A stretch of 64,000 bases of DNA from DATKFM01 sp963810485 (GCA_963810485.1 CAWENQ010000009.1:6335-70334); one strand, 5' to 3'; shown: positions 52,420 through 60,012, numbered from the stretch's first letter. Notes: a model not told the origin generated them from the letters alone. Numbers and translations are program-made.

Positions 52420-53980
52420 TCAGGCGTCGCCGGCCCGCTTGGTGAGAGGACGGGTAGGATCCGGCCGGGGCGCCCCCGAAACTGGCTTCGCCGGGCGGAC
52501 CGGCGGCCGCAGCGGCTTGGGCGGCATCGGTGCGATGCGGCCGTTGCCGAGGCGAGCCACGGCGCGCTGCTCGGGATCGATGCGGTACTTCTCCATCATG
52601 CGATAGAGGGTGACCCGGGAGACGCCAAGTTCCTTGGCGGCGCGCTTGATGTTGCCGCCATTGATGCGCAGCGCCTCGCGCATCAGCTTCTCTTCCAGCG
52701 CCTGGCGCGCGGTGGCGAGATCGGGCACGCCTTGATCCGCGCCGGTCGATTCCGGCGAAGGTGAGATCCGAGGCCATGATCCAGCGGCCCTCGGCCATGA
52801 CCACGGCGCGACGGATGGTGCTGATGAGCTCGCGCACATTGCCGGGCCAGCGGTAGCGCTGCATCTTTTCCAGCGCGCTGTCATGGAAGCCGAGCTTGGG
52901 GAGCTTCAGTTCCGAGGAGAACTTGCGCAGGAAGAAGGTCGCCAGCAGCTGGATGTCGTCGCCGCGGTCGCGCAGCGGCGGCATGGAGATGCAGAGCACG
53001 TTCAGGCGGTAATAGAGATCCTCGCGGAACTTGCCGGCCTTGATGGCGTCTTCCAGGTTGATGTTGGTGGCCGCAACGACGCGGGTATCCACCGTGATCG
53101 ATTTGGTGCTGCCCAGCCGCTCGATGGTCTTTTCCTGCAGGAAGCGCAGCAGATGGCCCTGCACCTCCAGCGGCAGATCGCCGATCTCGTCCAGGAACAG
53201 CGTGCCGCCGCGGGCGGCCTCGATGCGGCCGACCTTCTGCTTGATGGCGCCGGTGAAGGCGCCGCGCTCATAGCCGAACAGCTCGGACTCGATGATGCTG
53301 GTGGGAAGGCCGGCGCAATTGATGGAGATGAAAGGACCGCCGCGGAAGCTGGAGCGGTCATGGATTGCGCGCGCCACCAGTTCCTTACCGGTGCCGGTTT
53401 CGCCGGTCACCAGAATAGGGGCGTCGACCTCGCCGAATTTGCGCACCGCCTGGAACACGCGGGTGATCGCCGGACTGACGCCGACGATATGGGCGTCGCC
53501 CTGGCCGGGCATGGCGCCGCCGAGATTGGCGATGTTCTCGCGGCTCTCCAGCGCCACCAGGCCGGCGATATGACCCAGGCTGAACATCAGCCGGTCATGG
53601 AGGATTGGCAGGCGGTGGAAATCATGGAGCAGGCCCTTGCTGACCAGCTCGGCGAATTCGGGCGCGCGCAGCGCCTCGGTTTCCAGCAAGGCGATCAGCC
53701 GCAGGCGGGGAGCCATCTCCGCCAGCGCCAGGGCCTTCTGCACGGCCTGTGGATCGGGGCGCCGGCCCAGCTGCAGCAGGCCGGCGATCGGCCGCTCATG
53801 TTCGATCAGCCGCCGCGCCTGTTCGGTGTCTTCTGCCGCCAGCAAGCGGACCTGGCCGCTATCCAGCGCCTCCAGTCCGGTCAGCGCTTCGGCATCCTTG
53901 CTGAGCGTCATCGCCAGCACGGCATGGGGCGGCTTCTTCGAATCGCCTTCCACAGCCAAATCGACGAATTGCCCGCTCAT
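52420..53980 (-). pseudogene. Sigma-54-dependent activator (VpsR/FleQ-like) with an apparent +1 frameshift
   Basis: From MSGQFVDLAVEGD (53980): an N-terminal receiver-like domain lacking a clear phosphoacceptor (residues 15-125, with the VpsR-like HDFHRLPILHDRLMFSLGHIAGL), then a complete AAA+ domain: GETGTGKELVARAIH, the sigma-54 contact motif ESELFGYERGAFTGA, GGTLFLDEIGDLP, and RWPGNVRELISTIRRAV. At 52737-52748 the frame breaks; one base removed joins it to ADQGVPDLATARQALEEKLMREALRINGGNIKRAAKELGVSRVTLYRMMEKY (HTH core: NIKRAAKELGVSRVTLYRMM), a Fis-type DNA-binding domain. Corrected length is about 519 residues. Its position next to an operon with a sigma-54 promoter makes it the obvious candidate activator. 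Confidence 0.8.
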
Positions 53981-54546
53981 CGCGTTTCCGTAATTTTCAA
54001 GATTCGGTATCCCTGCGGTGCTCTTCCGGCTGCCCTTCCCGGCGTGCGAATTCTTAACGGGCAAATGTTGCTTTCCTCTTAGTGCGTTTGACCGAAATGT
54101 CTGTGATCTCCGTCACCCCGTTGGTTAGAAACGTATTTTTATTATGCCCCTGCACGAATGGAGGCGTTCCGCCAGGTCCGAGCCGGTCCGGCTGGAGCGC
54201 GAGATACCACTGATACCTGACAATCAAATTACATAACGAATGTTCCGGCCCGTATGCCGGCTCGCCTGGACAATCAGGCTTCCAAACGGAAGCTCTCTAT
54301 ACCCACCACCTCGCGGCAAAGGCGGGCAGCACCCCTACTTGAAACAGGCTCCTAGGAGCCGCCGCTTCCTGCCCATCGGAAATTACGGCACAGCATATTA
54401 TCGAAAACTATAGCAAAATGCCGGAGAAACCGCAGCACTAATCGATCAGTTTCCCGGGAAATGAAGAGGCGCCCAAGGAAAAAGGCCGAGAACCAAATGG
54501 TTCCCGGCCTTCCGTGACTGTTAACTATTACCTGCGGATGGCAATT
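53981..54546. other. Gene-free interval between barrel gene and sigma-54 activator gene
   Basis: 566 bases. At the right edge (54475-54511) is the terminator of the leftward Fap-like operon. The rest should hold the activator's own promoter; AT-rich stretches near 54120-54150 and 54390-54420 are candidates, but I see no clear motif or gene. Confidence 0.5.
54475..54511 (-). terminator. Intrinsic terminator of the Fap-like operon
   Basis: On the minus strand a 13-pair stem (arms at 54499-54511 and 54482-54494, one G-T wobble, 4-base loop) reads AAGGCCGGGAACC / GGTTCTCGGCCTT and runs into T's (TTTCC). It lies 36 bases after the barrel gene stop, so the operon ends here and the activator gene has a separate transcript. 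Confidence 0.75.
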
Positions 54547-55954
54547 CTATTCGTCTTCGTTGCCGAACAGGTTGAACCGGATGGGCACGCCGAGGCGCAC
54601 CGAGAAATCGTTCGCGTCGTCGGTTGCGCCGACTTCGAAGTTCAGGTTCATGCCGACCGCATCGGAGATTTGATAGGACCAGCCCACCAGGAACGACGCC
54701 GCATGCAGCGGATCTGTCTCCGACGTGCCGGTGAACGGCGGCGGCGGCGGATTGGGACCCTGCGGGTTCGGGTCGACGACCGTGGTCTCTTGCGTCGTCG
54801 GGAAGATGTAGTCGTACTTGAAGCCCAAGTTGAACGAGAACTTCTCGTTGAGGCTCAGACCCATGCCCAAGGAGAGGTTGATCGAGTTCGCCGGGATCGA
54901 CATCGCCGATCGTCGCCGAAATCGGCAACGCGCCCAGCTGCGGCGGCGTGATAAGGCGCGTCTCATCGACACTATCGGGAATATTGATGGTGTAGCCGAA
55001 GGTGCCGAAGAAGACGACGGGATCGGTCGGGAAGATTGCCGTGATGCTGGGCTGTACGCCCCAGAATCCGGAACCCGTGGCCAGTTCTGTCGGCCGGCCG
55101 AGGCTGTCGAAATCGACGTCAAACGGGCTCGTGCCCGTCGGCGCCTTCACTCGCACGTTGCCGACGGTGTAGATCGGCGCTGACGTGATCTGGTAGTGCG
55201 CCGCAACTTCCACGTCGCCGATATTGTCGCCGCTATTGGTCTCATTCAGCGTCGGCTGGTCGAACTGCGTAATGAACGACTGTTCCACCTTTTCCGAGCG
55301 GAAGACGTAGGGAATGCGGGTCTCGATTTCGAAGCGGTCGGTGATGCCGTAGCGGAAGTTCAGGGCCGCCTCCACGGTATCGCGATCGGCTTCCGAAACT
55401 TCGATCAGGCCGATGAACACGATGTCCTGAATTTCGACGCCCTGGGCGAAGAACCGGTTGCTGGTCGAATGGGTGAACTGAAGGGATGGCTCCACAACCA
55501 GGGTACCCGCCGGCGTCAAAACGCCCTGCCCTTCCAGCGCGCGGTTTATCGCCTTGGCCTCTTCTTCCTGTGACGGTGCTTCCTCCGACGGCGCCTCGCC
55601 GACCGGCTCCTCGGTCGAATCCTGGGCATTGGTGACGCCGCCGGTGGTGAAAGTCCCGGTGCCCAAATTGAAGGTCACCGGCGTCGTGTCCGGATCATCG
55701 GAACCACCGACTTGCGATTTTAGGAAGTTGAGCTGGTTCTGCTGCTGCTGCAGTGCTTGTTTCTGCTGCTCAAGCTGCTGCTTCTGGGTTTCGAGCTGCT
55801 GCTGCAGGAGTTTCAGATCTTCTTTTGTCACTGCATCGGTATCGTCAGCCGACGCAATTCCCGCCAAAAATGGAGTTGCTACCGCGCTGCACAATAAGAC
55901 CGTACGAAACGCTGGCCGCAGCCGACGCAGGTTGGCCTTAAGGTCGCTCATCAT
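54547..55954 (-). pseudogene. FapF-like outer-membrane barrel with coiled-coil N-terminus, apparent +1 frameshift
   Basis: From MMSDLKANLRR (55954; GGGGGG ribosome site). Signal peptide to about IASADD, then a Gln/Leu-rich coiled coil (residues 43-80: LKLLQQQLETQKQQLEQQ...), an acidic linker, and from about residue 140 alternating strands of a beta-barrel (VVEPSLQFTHSTSNRF, ALNFRYGITDRFEIETRIPYVFR, FFGTFGYTINIP). This signal-coiled coil-barrel order is that of FapF, the amyloid export pore. The frame breaks at 54890-54910; removing one base continues with NSINLSLGMGLSLNEKFSFNLGF and ends in GVPIRFNLFGNEDE, whose NLF-type aromatic near the end suits a barrel. Span 3n+1, 468 residues corrected. 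Confidence 0.7.
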
Positions 55955-56061
55955 GGTCAAGCCCCCCAAACTCTACCCCCGAGACCTGGTTACTATTTCA
56001 TTAATAGCCGAGTCCGCGGCTAATTCCAAATGCTAGCTTATCGAATTCGGTCATCGGGAAT

Positions 56062-56109
56062 GGCCGGACCGGGCCCCCGATTTCATTCCAAGCCCGGCCG
56101 GACCGGGCC
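56062..56109. repeat. Direct repeat and hairpin between FapE-like and barrel genes
   Basis: GGCCGGACCGGGCC occurs twice, at 56062-56075 and 56096-56109. The second copy forms a hairpin GCCCGG/CCGGGC (56092-56108). It lies in the 160-base gap before the barrel gene and might moderate expression of the last cistron. Confidence 0.5.
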
Positions 56110-56114
56110 GGTCG

Positions 56115-56684
56115 TTAATATCCGACCGCGGCCAACCCCAGATTGTTCAGCATGCTGCCGATGGCGCCCAACCCGGCGATCGTGTTTACGTTCGTGATGC
56201 CCACATTCATCGTGACGGACTGCTGGATGATCTGGTTGTTCAAGGCATTCGCAACACTGGCCACGACCCCGCCGCCCCTCTCGCCCATCTGGTGGACGAT
56301 GTTCTGGCCAGTTTGGCTCAGAACGAAACCCTGCGCCGTCGTGCTCATCGCCAAGCCGGCAGCGTTGTTGAAATTCATCGTCGCGTCGCCGGGATTCTCC
56401 AGATTGAAGGCCGTCTCGAGTACGAGGACTCCATTCACCGCCGTGCGCATGATCATGCCGAAAGAGATATCCATGCCGGCATAGGTGAAGCCACCACGCA
56501 TGTTTGCCAGCTTTGCCGAGGCCACCGGCTTGAATTTGTTGGTATCGAGATCGCCGAAGGACCCCGCCGATGCGTTCGACATGGGTGCCGCCATCAGCAC
56601 CGCAACGAACAGCGCTATAACAGCGCGACGCAGGGCGGAAATGCCAGCCGATCCTGCTATTGAATGATACTGCCTGGGGGACAT
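56115..56684 (-). CDS. Secreted amyloid-operon protein, FapE-position homologue
   Basis: 189 residues from MSPRQYHSIAGS (56684; AGGAA ribosome site), 16 bases after the C39 peptidase gene. A signal peptide runs to about SNASAG. Then LANMRGGFTYAGMDISFGMIMRTAVNGVLVLETAFNL, a pattern I associate with uncharacterised alphaproteobacterial proteins encoded beside C39 peptidases. The C-terminal third is Asn/Gln/Gly-rich without Cys: VANALNNQIIQQSVTMNVGITNVNTIAGLGAIG, echoing the other secreted proteins of the operon (N-x-x-I-Q-Q). Probably a minor fibre or export component; function inferred only from context. Confidence 0.55.
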   Translation of the reverse strand: MSPRQYHSIAGSAGISALRRAVIALFVAVLMAAPMSNASAGSFGDLDTNKFKPVASAKLANMRGGFTYAGMDISFGMIMRTAVNGVLVLETAFNLENPGDATMNFNNAAGLAMSTTAQGFVLSQTGQNIVHQMGERGGGVVASVANALNNQIIQQSVTMNVGITNVNTIAGLGAIGSMLNNLGLAAVGY

Positions 56685-56700
56685 CGCTTCGATTCCTGCC

Positions 56701-57396
56701 TTAGAAGTTATTGCCGAACATGTCGACGAACATCGTCGACGCGCCCGTTGTTCTGCCATTCCCGATAGGCGCTTCTGGCTTCACGCCCCAGTCGGCAGTC
56801 TGATTGAAGTGCTTGCGGCCCACGGTCGCCTTGCTGCGGACGATCAGCACGACAGGCTGCCGGATGGCGTCGAACTCTTCGCGGTTCATCGCCATCATGC
56901 CAGCCGCGGGATTTCCCAGCAGCACGCGATTGTCTTTGATGCCCTTGATCAAGACGAAATGGCTGTAGCCCTTGAGGTCAATCAGGGCGATCGCCGGCAC
57001 TCCGAGCTTCAGGACTTCGTCCATCGTCAACTCGAAGCCATCGGCCTTCATGCCGATCCGCTCGATATAGCTTTTCATGTCGAGGAACGAGAAGCCGAAC
57101 TGCTGGATGTTCGCCTGATCACCGTTCTCGTACATCGAGGTGAACACCTCCTGCTCGGTGCTCTTGATGCCGTAGTGATGGGTCAGGAGCATCGCGACAG
57201 CCGCTGCGCCGCAGCTGAAATCGTACTGCTGCATGATGACCGACTGGAACGGACGGTCGCGCATGCTGGTGACGGGCAAGCGAAACGAGCCGGCGGCGCC
57301 GCTCTCGATGCCCTGGGCTTTGGCGGAACGGAAATCCGCCGTAGTCAATGGCGCCGCCATCAGGGCGGTCAGTGCAATGAGGGTAAGTAAGCGCAT
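56701..57396 (-). CDS. C39-family cysteine peptidase (FapD-like)
   Basis: 231 residues from MRLLTLIALTALMAAPL (57396; AGGAGTG site), with a signal peptide, so it acts in the periplasm. The C39 core is clear: catalytic Cys in QQYDFSCGAAAVAMLLTHHYG (near residue 62; core YDFSCGAAAVAM) and catalytic His in DLKGYSHFVLIKGI. The third position, usually D-P in C39 (GDPA.G), is here GNPAAG, Asn instead of Asp. FapD in the Pseudomonas fap operon is likewise a C39 protease encoded between fibre and pore genes and needed for secretion. A C-terminal tail of about 45 residues follows the domain. Confidence 0.8.
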   Translation of the reverse strand: MRLLTLIALTALMAAPLTTADFRSAKAQGIESGAAGSFRLPVTSMRDRPFQSVIMQQYDFSCGAAAVAMLLTHHYGIKSTEQEVFTSMYENGDQANIQQFGFSFLDMKSYIERIGMKADGFELTMDEVLKLGVPAIALIDLKGYSHFVLIKGIKDNRVLLGNPAAGMMAMNREEFDAIRQPVVLIVRSKATVGRKHFNQTADWGVKPEAPIGNGRTTGASTMFVDMFGNNF

Positions 57397-57445
57397 CCGC
57401 GCCACTCCTGCGGTTATGTTACAGAACGAACGTGGCGCCCAAACG

Positions 57446-57793
57446 TCAGTTCTGTGGTCCAAGCAGAATGTTGATCGTCGTGGTCTGCTGAATCAGCGAG
57501 TTGATCCCGGTATTCGCCGCCTGCATGACGATACCGTGACTGCCGTAGTTATAATTGTTTACAGATCCGGTCTCGATCTTGCCGCCTTCGTTGTAGATCT
57601 CGTTATCTTTGATCGTACCGTGCTGGTTGCTTTCGGCCGACATGCCGATCAGCGTGAGGTCGCCACCGTTCAGAGACTGCAGCGCAGTCATCGCGACGCT
57701 GTTGTCCGAAGAAATCTCGTCACCATCGGCACGCGCCTCAGCCACCCACACGCAAACACCAAGAGCTAGCAAGGACGCAAAGGTTGTTTTCAT
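57446..57793 (-). CDS. Small secreted amyloid-like protein
   Basis: 115 residues from MKTTFASLLALG (57793). Signal peptide cleaved about at EARADG. The mature part of roughly 88 residues is Asn/Gly/Ser/Thr-rich and Cys-free, and ends VMQAANTGINSLIQQTTTINILLGPQN (motif core ANTGINSLIQQTTTINI). That motif parallels the C-termini of the two larger paralogues (QQAATGVNTLNQAQVQV), which argues for a shared amyloid-forming strand-turn-strand unit. Candidate nucleator (FapB-like role) or minor fibre subunit. It follows a strong stem-loop at 57865-57892. Confidence 0.6.
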   Translation of the reverse strand: MKTTFASLLALGVCVWVAEARADGDEISSDNSVAMTALQSLNGGDLTLIGMSAESNQHGTIKDNEIYNEGGKIETGSVNNYNYGSHGIVMQAANTGINSLIQQTTTINILLGPQN

Positions 57794-57864
57794 TTCAATC
57801 CGCATGGCACGCATCTCCCAAACAACTTAATTCAAAACACCAACTCCCGGTTGCCCGGGAAAGA

Positions 57865-57892
57865 GGCCGGTGGGCACGAGGGCCCACCGGCC
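57865..57892 (-). terminator. Intercistronic stem-loop after the fibre-subunit paralogues
   Basis: Perfect 11-base arms GGCCGGTGGGC (57865-57875) and GCCCACCGGCC (57882-57892) with a 6-base loop, 13 bases beyond the second paralogue's stop. There is no T-run, so it is more likely an mRNA stabiliser or attenuator that lowers downstream gene expression relative to the fibre subunits than a full terminator. Confidence 0.65.
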
Positions 57893-57904
57893 GATACGCA
57901 TGAC

Positions 57905-58471
57905 TTAGAGACCGTTGAACGACGCCTGCGCCGACACCTGAACCTGAGCCTGGTTCAGCGTGTTCACGCCGGTCGCCGCCTGCTGTACGCTGATGCCGGC
58001 ATCGAAGTTACCGGACTGGCCGATGCCACCGGTCTTGATCGAGTTGCCAGCAGCCTGCTTCGCACCGAGGGCGAGATTGATGTTCGCGCCGCCGTTGTTG
58101 GTCTTGTTGTGCGCCACAAAGCCGATCATTTCGGCAGAGGACTTGGCGATACGCTTGGACGAGTCGATCTTGAGGCTGACATCGATGTCATCGATGTTCA
58201 CGTCGAGGACCGAGTTGCCATCGTTATCGTTGCCGACGCCGGCGCCATTGGCGCTGTCGTCAACGCTGTTGTCGTTAGCGTGCTCGCTCTCGTCCTTGTT
58301 GTCGCTGTTGACTTCGTTGCCGTCGTTGTCATTGCCAACCACGGAACCCTTGTTTTCGTCGTTGCCGTTGCCGTTAAGCAGGTCAGCATCAACGTCGATG
58401 CCATTGGCATACACGTTGCCCGCGAAGGACAGCGCGAAGGCCGACACCGCAACCATCAGTAGCTTCTTCAT
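57905..58471 (-). CDS. Asp/Asn-rich secreted amyloid subunit, paralogue 2 (FapC/B-like)
   Basis: 188 residues from MKKLLMVAVSAF (58471; GGAG site). Sec signal to NVYANG. Residues about 25-85 are dominated by Asn, Asp, Gly and Ser (GSVVGNDNDGNEVNSD, DDSANGAGVGNDNDGN), resembling flexible or calcium-binding linker. The C-terminal about 60 residues (KQAAGNSIKTGGIGQSGNFDAGISVQQ and ATGVNTLNQAQVQVSAQAS) match the logic of Fap repeats, with the GN-x-G-x-N-V-x-A-x-G type pattern of alternating small, Asn and Gln residues. No Cys. About 75 per cent identical to paralogue 1 by eye. Confidence 0.7.
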   Translation of the reverse strand: MKKLLMVAVSAFALSFAGNVYANGIDVDADLLNGNGNDENKGSVVGNDNDGNEVNSDNKDESEHANDNSVDDSANGAGVGNDNDGNSVLDVNIDDIDVSLKIDSSKRIAKSSAEMIGFVAHNKTNNGGANINLALGAKQAAGNSIKTGGIGQSGNFDAGISVQQAATGVNTLNQAQVQVSAQASFNGL

Positions 58472-58508
58472 GATGTATATCTCCAATCAGTCAGCTTGCA
58501 CCGAGCGG

Positions 58509-58534
58509 CCGGCGCCTCCCGAGGGATGCGCCGG
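58509..58534 (-). other. Intercistronic hairpin between the two paralogues
   Basis: Arms CCGGCGC (58509-58515) and GCGCCGG (58528-58534), with further TCCC/GGGA pairing inside. It lies 17 bases after paralogue 1 and before the paralogue 2 ribosome site. Probably stabilises the paralogue 1 message. Confidence 0.5.
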
Positions 58535-58550
58535 CAAATGCCCGAGAAGC

Positions 58551-59117
58551 TTACAGTCCGTTGAATGACGCCTGGGCCGACACCTGGACCTGAGCCTGGT
58601 TCAGGTTGTTGAAGCCCGTCGCCGCCTGCTGCACATTGATACCGGCGTCGAAGTTACCGGACTGGCCGACGCCACCGGTCTTGATCGAGTTGCCGGCGCT
58701 CTGCTTCGCCAGGAGGCCGAGGTTCACATTCAGACCGCCGTTGTTCAGCTTGTTGCCGGCGACGATGCCACCCATGGCGGCCTTCGAGCTGGCAACGCGC
58801 TTGGACGCGTCGATCTTCACGGACACATCGATGTCATCGATGTTGATGTCGGTGATGGAGTTGTTGTCGTTGTCATTGCCGACGCCGGCGCCATTGGCGC
58901 TGTCGTCAACCTTGTTGCCGTTAGCGTGTTCGCTCTCGTCGTCGTTGTTGCTGTTGACATCGTTATTGTCGTTGTCATTGCCAACAACTGAACCCTTGTT
59001 GTCGTCGTTCTTGTTGCCGCTGAGCAGGTCGGCATCAATATCGAGACCGTTCGCGTACACGTTGCCCGCGAAGGACAGCGCGAATGCCGAAACGGCAACC
59101 ATCAGTAGCTTCTTCAT
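58551..59117 (-). CDS. Asp/Asn-rich secreted amyloid subunit, paralogue 1 (FapC-like)
   Basis: 188 residues from MKKLLMVAVSAF (59117; strong GGAGG site), first gene after the sigma-54 promoter. Same signal peptide and architecture as paralogue 2: an N/D-rich segment (GNKNDDNKGSVVGNDNDNN, DVNSNNDDESEHANGNKVDD), a central region NIDDIDVSVKIDASKRVASS, and the C-terminal QSGNFDAGINVQQAATGFNN with identical last 14 residues VQVSAQASFNGL-like ending. First position, strong ribosome site and following hairpin suggest it is the most abundant product, i.e. the likely major fibre protein. Evidence is compositional and contextual; no amyloid test exists here. Confidence 0.7.
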   Translation of the reverse strand: MKKLLMVAVSAFALSFAGNVYANGLDIDADLLSGNKNDDNKGSVVGNDNDNNDVNSNNDDESEHANGNKVDDSANGAGVGNDNDNNSITDINIDDIDVSVKIDASKRVASSKAAMGGIVAGNKLNNGGLNVNLGLLAKQSAGNSIKTGGVGQSGNFDAGINVQQAATGFNNLNQAQVQVSAQASFNGL

Positions 59118-59241
59118 TAGTGCCTCCAAATCAGAATGTTACGGTCCGGTAGTGGACCAAGTTCCCCACACTCGGGACCGACAACTAACGCCGGACCCAC
59201 GGCCAGCACTGAACTACGGCGCCAACCGCTGCCGTACTACA

Positions 59242-59257
59242 AGCAAGTGGCGTGCCA
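59242..59257 (-). promoter_or_regulatory. Sigma-54 (-24/-12) promoter of the Fap-like operon
   Basis: Minus-strand sequence TTGGCACGCCACTTGCT: TGGCACG at -24, four bases, TTGCT at -12, with the required 10 bases between the invariant GG and GC. It differs from the consensus (TGGCACG-N4-TTGCW) at no scored position. Predicted transcription start near 59231, giving a 5' leader of about 114 bases before the first subunit gene. This promoter type needs an AAA+ activator; one is encoded at 52420-53980. Confidence 0.85.
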
Positions 59258-59334
59258 AGTCCGATTTCAGGGGGCAATCAGCCGGTAATTTGCGGCCTGT
59301 GGCAGGAAAAGGGCCGGAATCCCTAGCTTTTCTC

Positions 59335-59363
59335 GGTTAAGCTAAGTGACAGAACTGGTTAAG
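59335..59363. promoter_or_regulatory. Direct repeats GGTTAAG upstream of the sigma-54 promoter
   Basis: GGTTAAG at 59335-59341 and again at 59357-59363, 22 bases apart start to start (two helical turns), about 105-130 bases before the predicted transcription start. This is the usual distance for enhancer-type activator sites; no binding data. Confidence 0.4.
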
Positions 59364-59368
59364 TTTTC

Positions 59369-59380
59369 AGACATGTGTCT
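59369..59380. promoter_or_regulatory. Inverted repeat AGACA-TG-TGTCT
   Basis: Five-base arms with a 2-base centre, near -145 relative to the predicted start. A second perfect dyad, GTTGAT-N5-ATCAAC, is at 59436-59452. Either may be an activator site. Confidence 0.35.
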
Positions 59381-59772
59381 CGCCGGCGTGTATCGGTTGT
59401 CCGAGCCGAGAAAGATGGAACGGCCTGCTCAAGTGGTTGATTTTTCATCAACTAACTGAAAATGAACAAATTTTAACAAAACTCCAGGCAATCCGCTCGC
59501 ACCCAGAAGTGGTCAATCCAGTGTATCATCATGCAACACCACCCCAGGAACTCAGAGGCATATAATATGAATTATATTATATTATTCAGATATTTAATGC
59601 CGAAATCGTCGAAGTGTATCGGGGCGTTACACGGGTCGTCCGGAAGCTCCAAATCCGCCCATGCGGCCAACTCCGCGCGACGCTCGGCCGCCTCGTCCGC
59701 CAAGCTCGCCATCAGCCACCCGTTCCGCACCAACCACGGTGCGGACCTACAGATCTGCCGGCTGTAACGCGA

Positions 59773-60012
59773 TCAGCGGCGCAACAGTCCGAGCTGCCTG
59801 ATAGCGCCCATCTCGTCCCACAGGACGACAGGCGTTTTCTTCGACAGCACAGGCGTGGCTACTGACTGACGGGCACCGGTCGAGGTGACCGACGCAGGCG
59901 TCAATTTCCTGATATGCGAAGGCTTTTTAACTGCGGACGCTTTGACGGCTTTCGCCGTCGTCAGTGTTCGCGATCTGACCTTCGAACTGCTTCCCTGTAT
60001 TTTGGCCATCTG
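59773..60012 (-). CDS. Possible small basic protein, weakly supported
   Basis: A leftward frame of about 79 codons from ATG 60012 (MAKIQGSSSKVRSRT), with GGGGCAG just before it. The product would be Lys/Arg/Ser/Thr-rich (AKAVKASAVKKPSHIRKLTPAS) with a more ordered end, TPVVLWDEMGAIRQLGLLRR. I know no family. Composition differs from shadow frames nearby, but with no homology it may be chance. Confidence 0.25.
   Translation of the reverse strand, partial: QMAKIQGSSSKVRSRTLTTAKAVKASAVKKPSHIRKLTPASVTSTGARQSVATPVLSKKTPVVLWDEMGAIRQLGLLRR

Noticed and set aside
54290..54370. Possible cyclic-di-GMP riboswitch near the activator gene
   Set aside because: CGCGGCAAAGGCGGG recalls part of the GEMM motif, but the two conserved stems and tetraloop/receptor are not present.
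53981..54546. Sigma-54 promoter for the activator gene itself
   Set aside because: No GG-N10-GC pair with acceptable flanking bases was found on the minus strand.
59531..59767. 78-codon plus-strand open frame in the amyloid-kinase interval
   Set aside because: Ser/Ala-rich with no ribosome site or family; starts within the AT-rich palindrome region and looks accidental.
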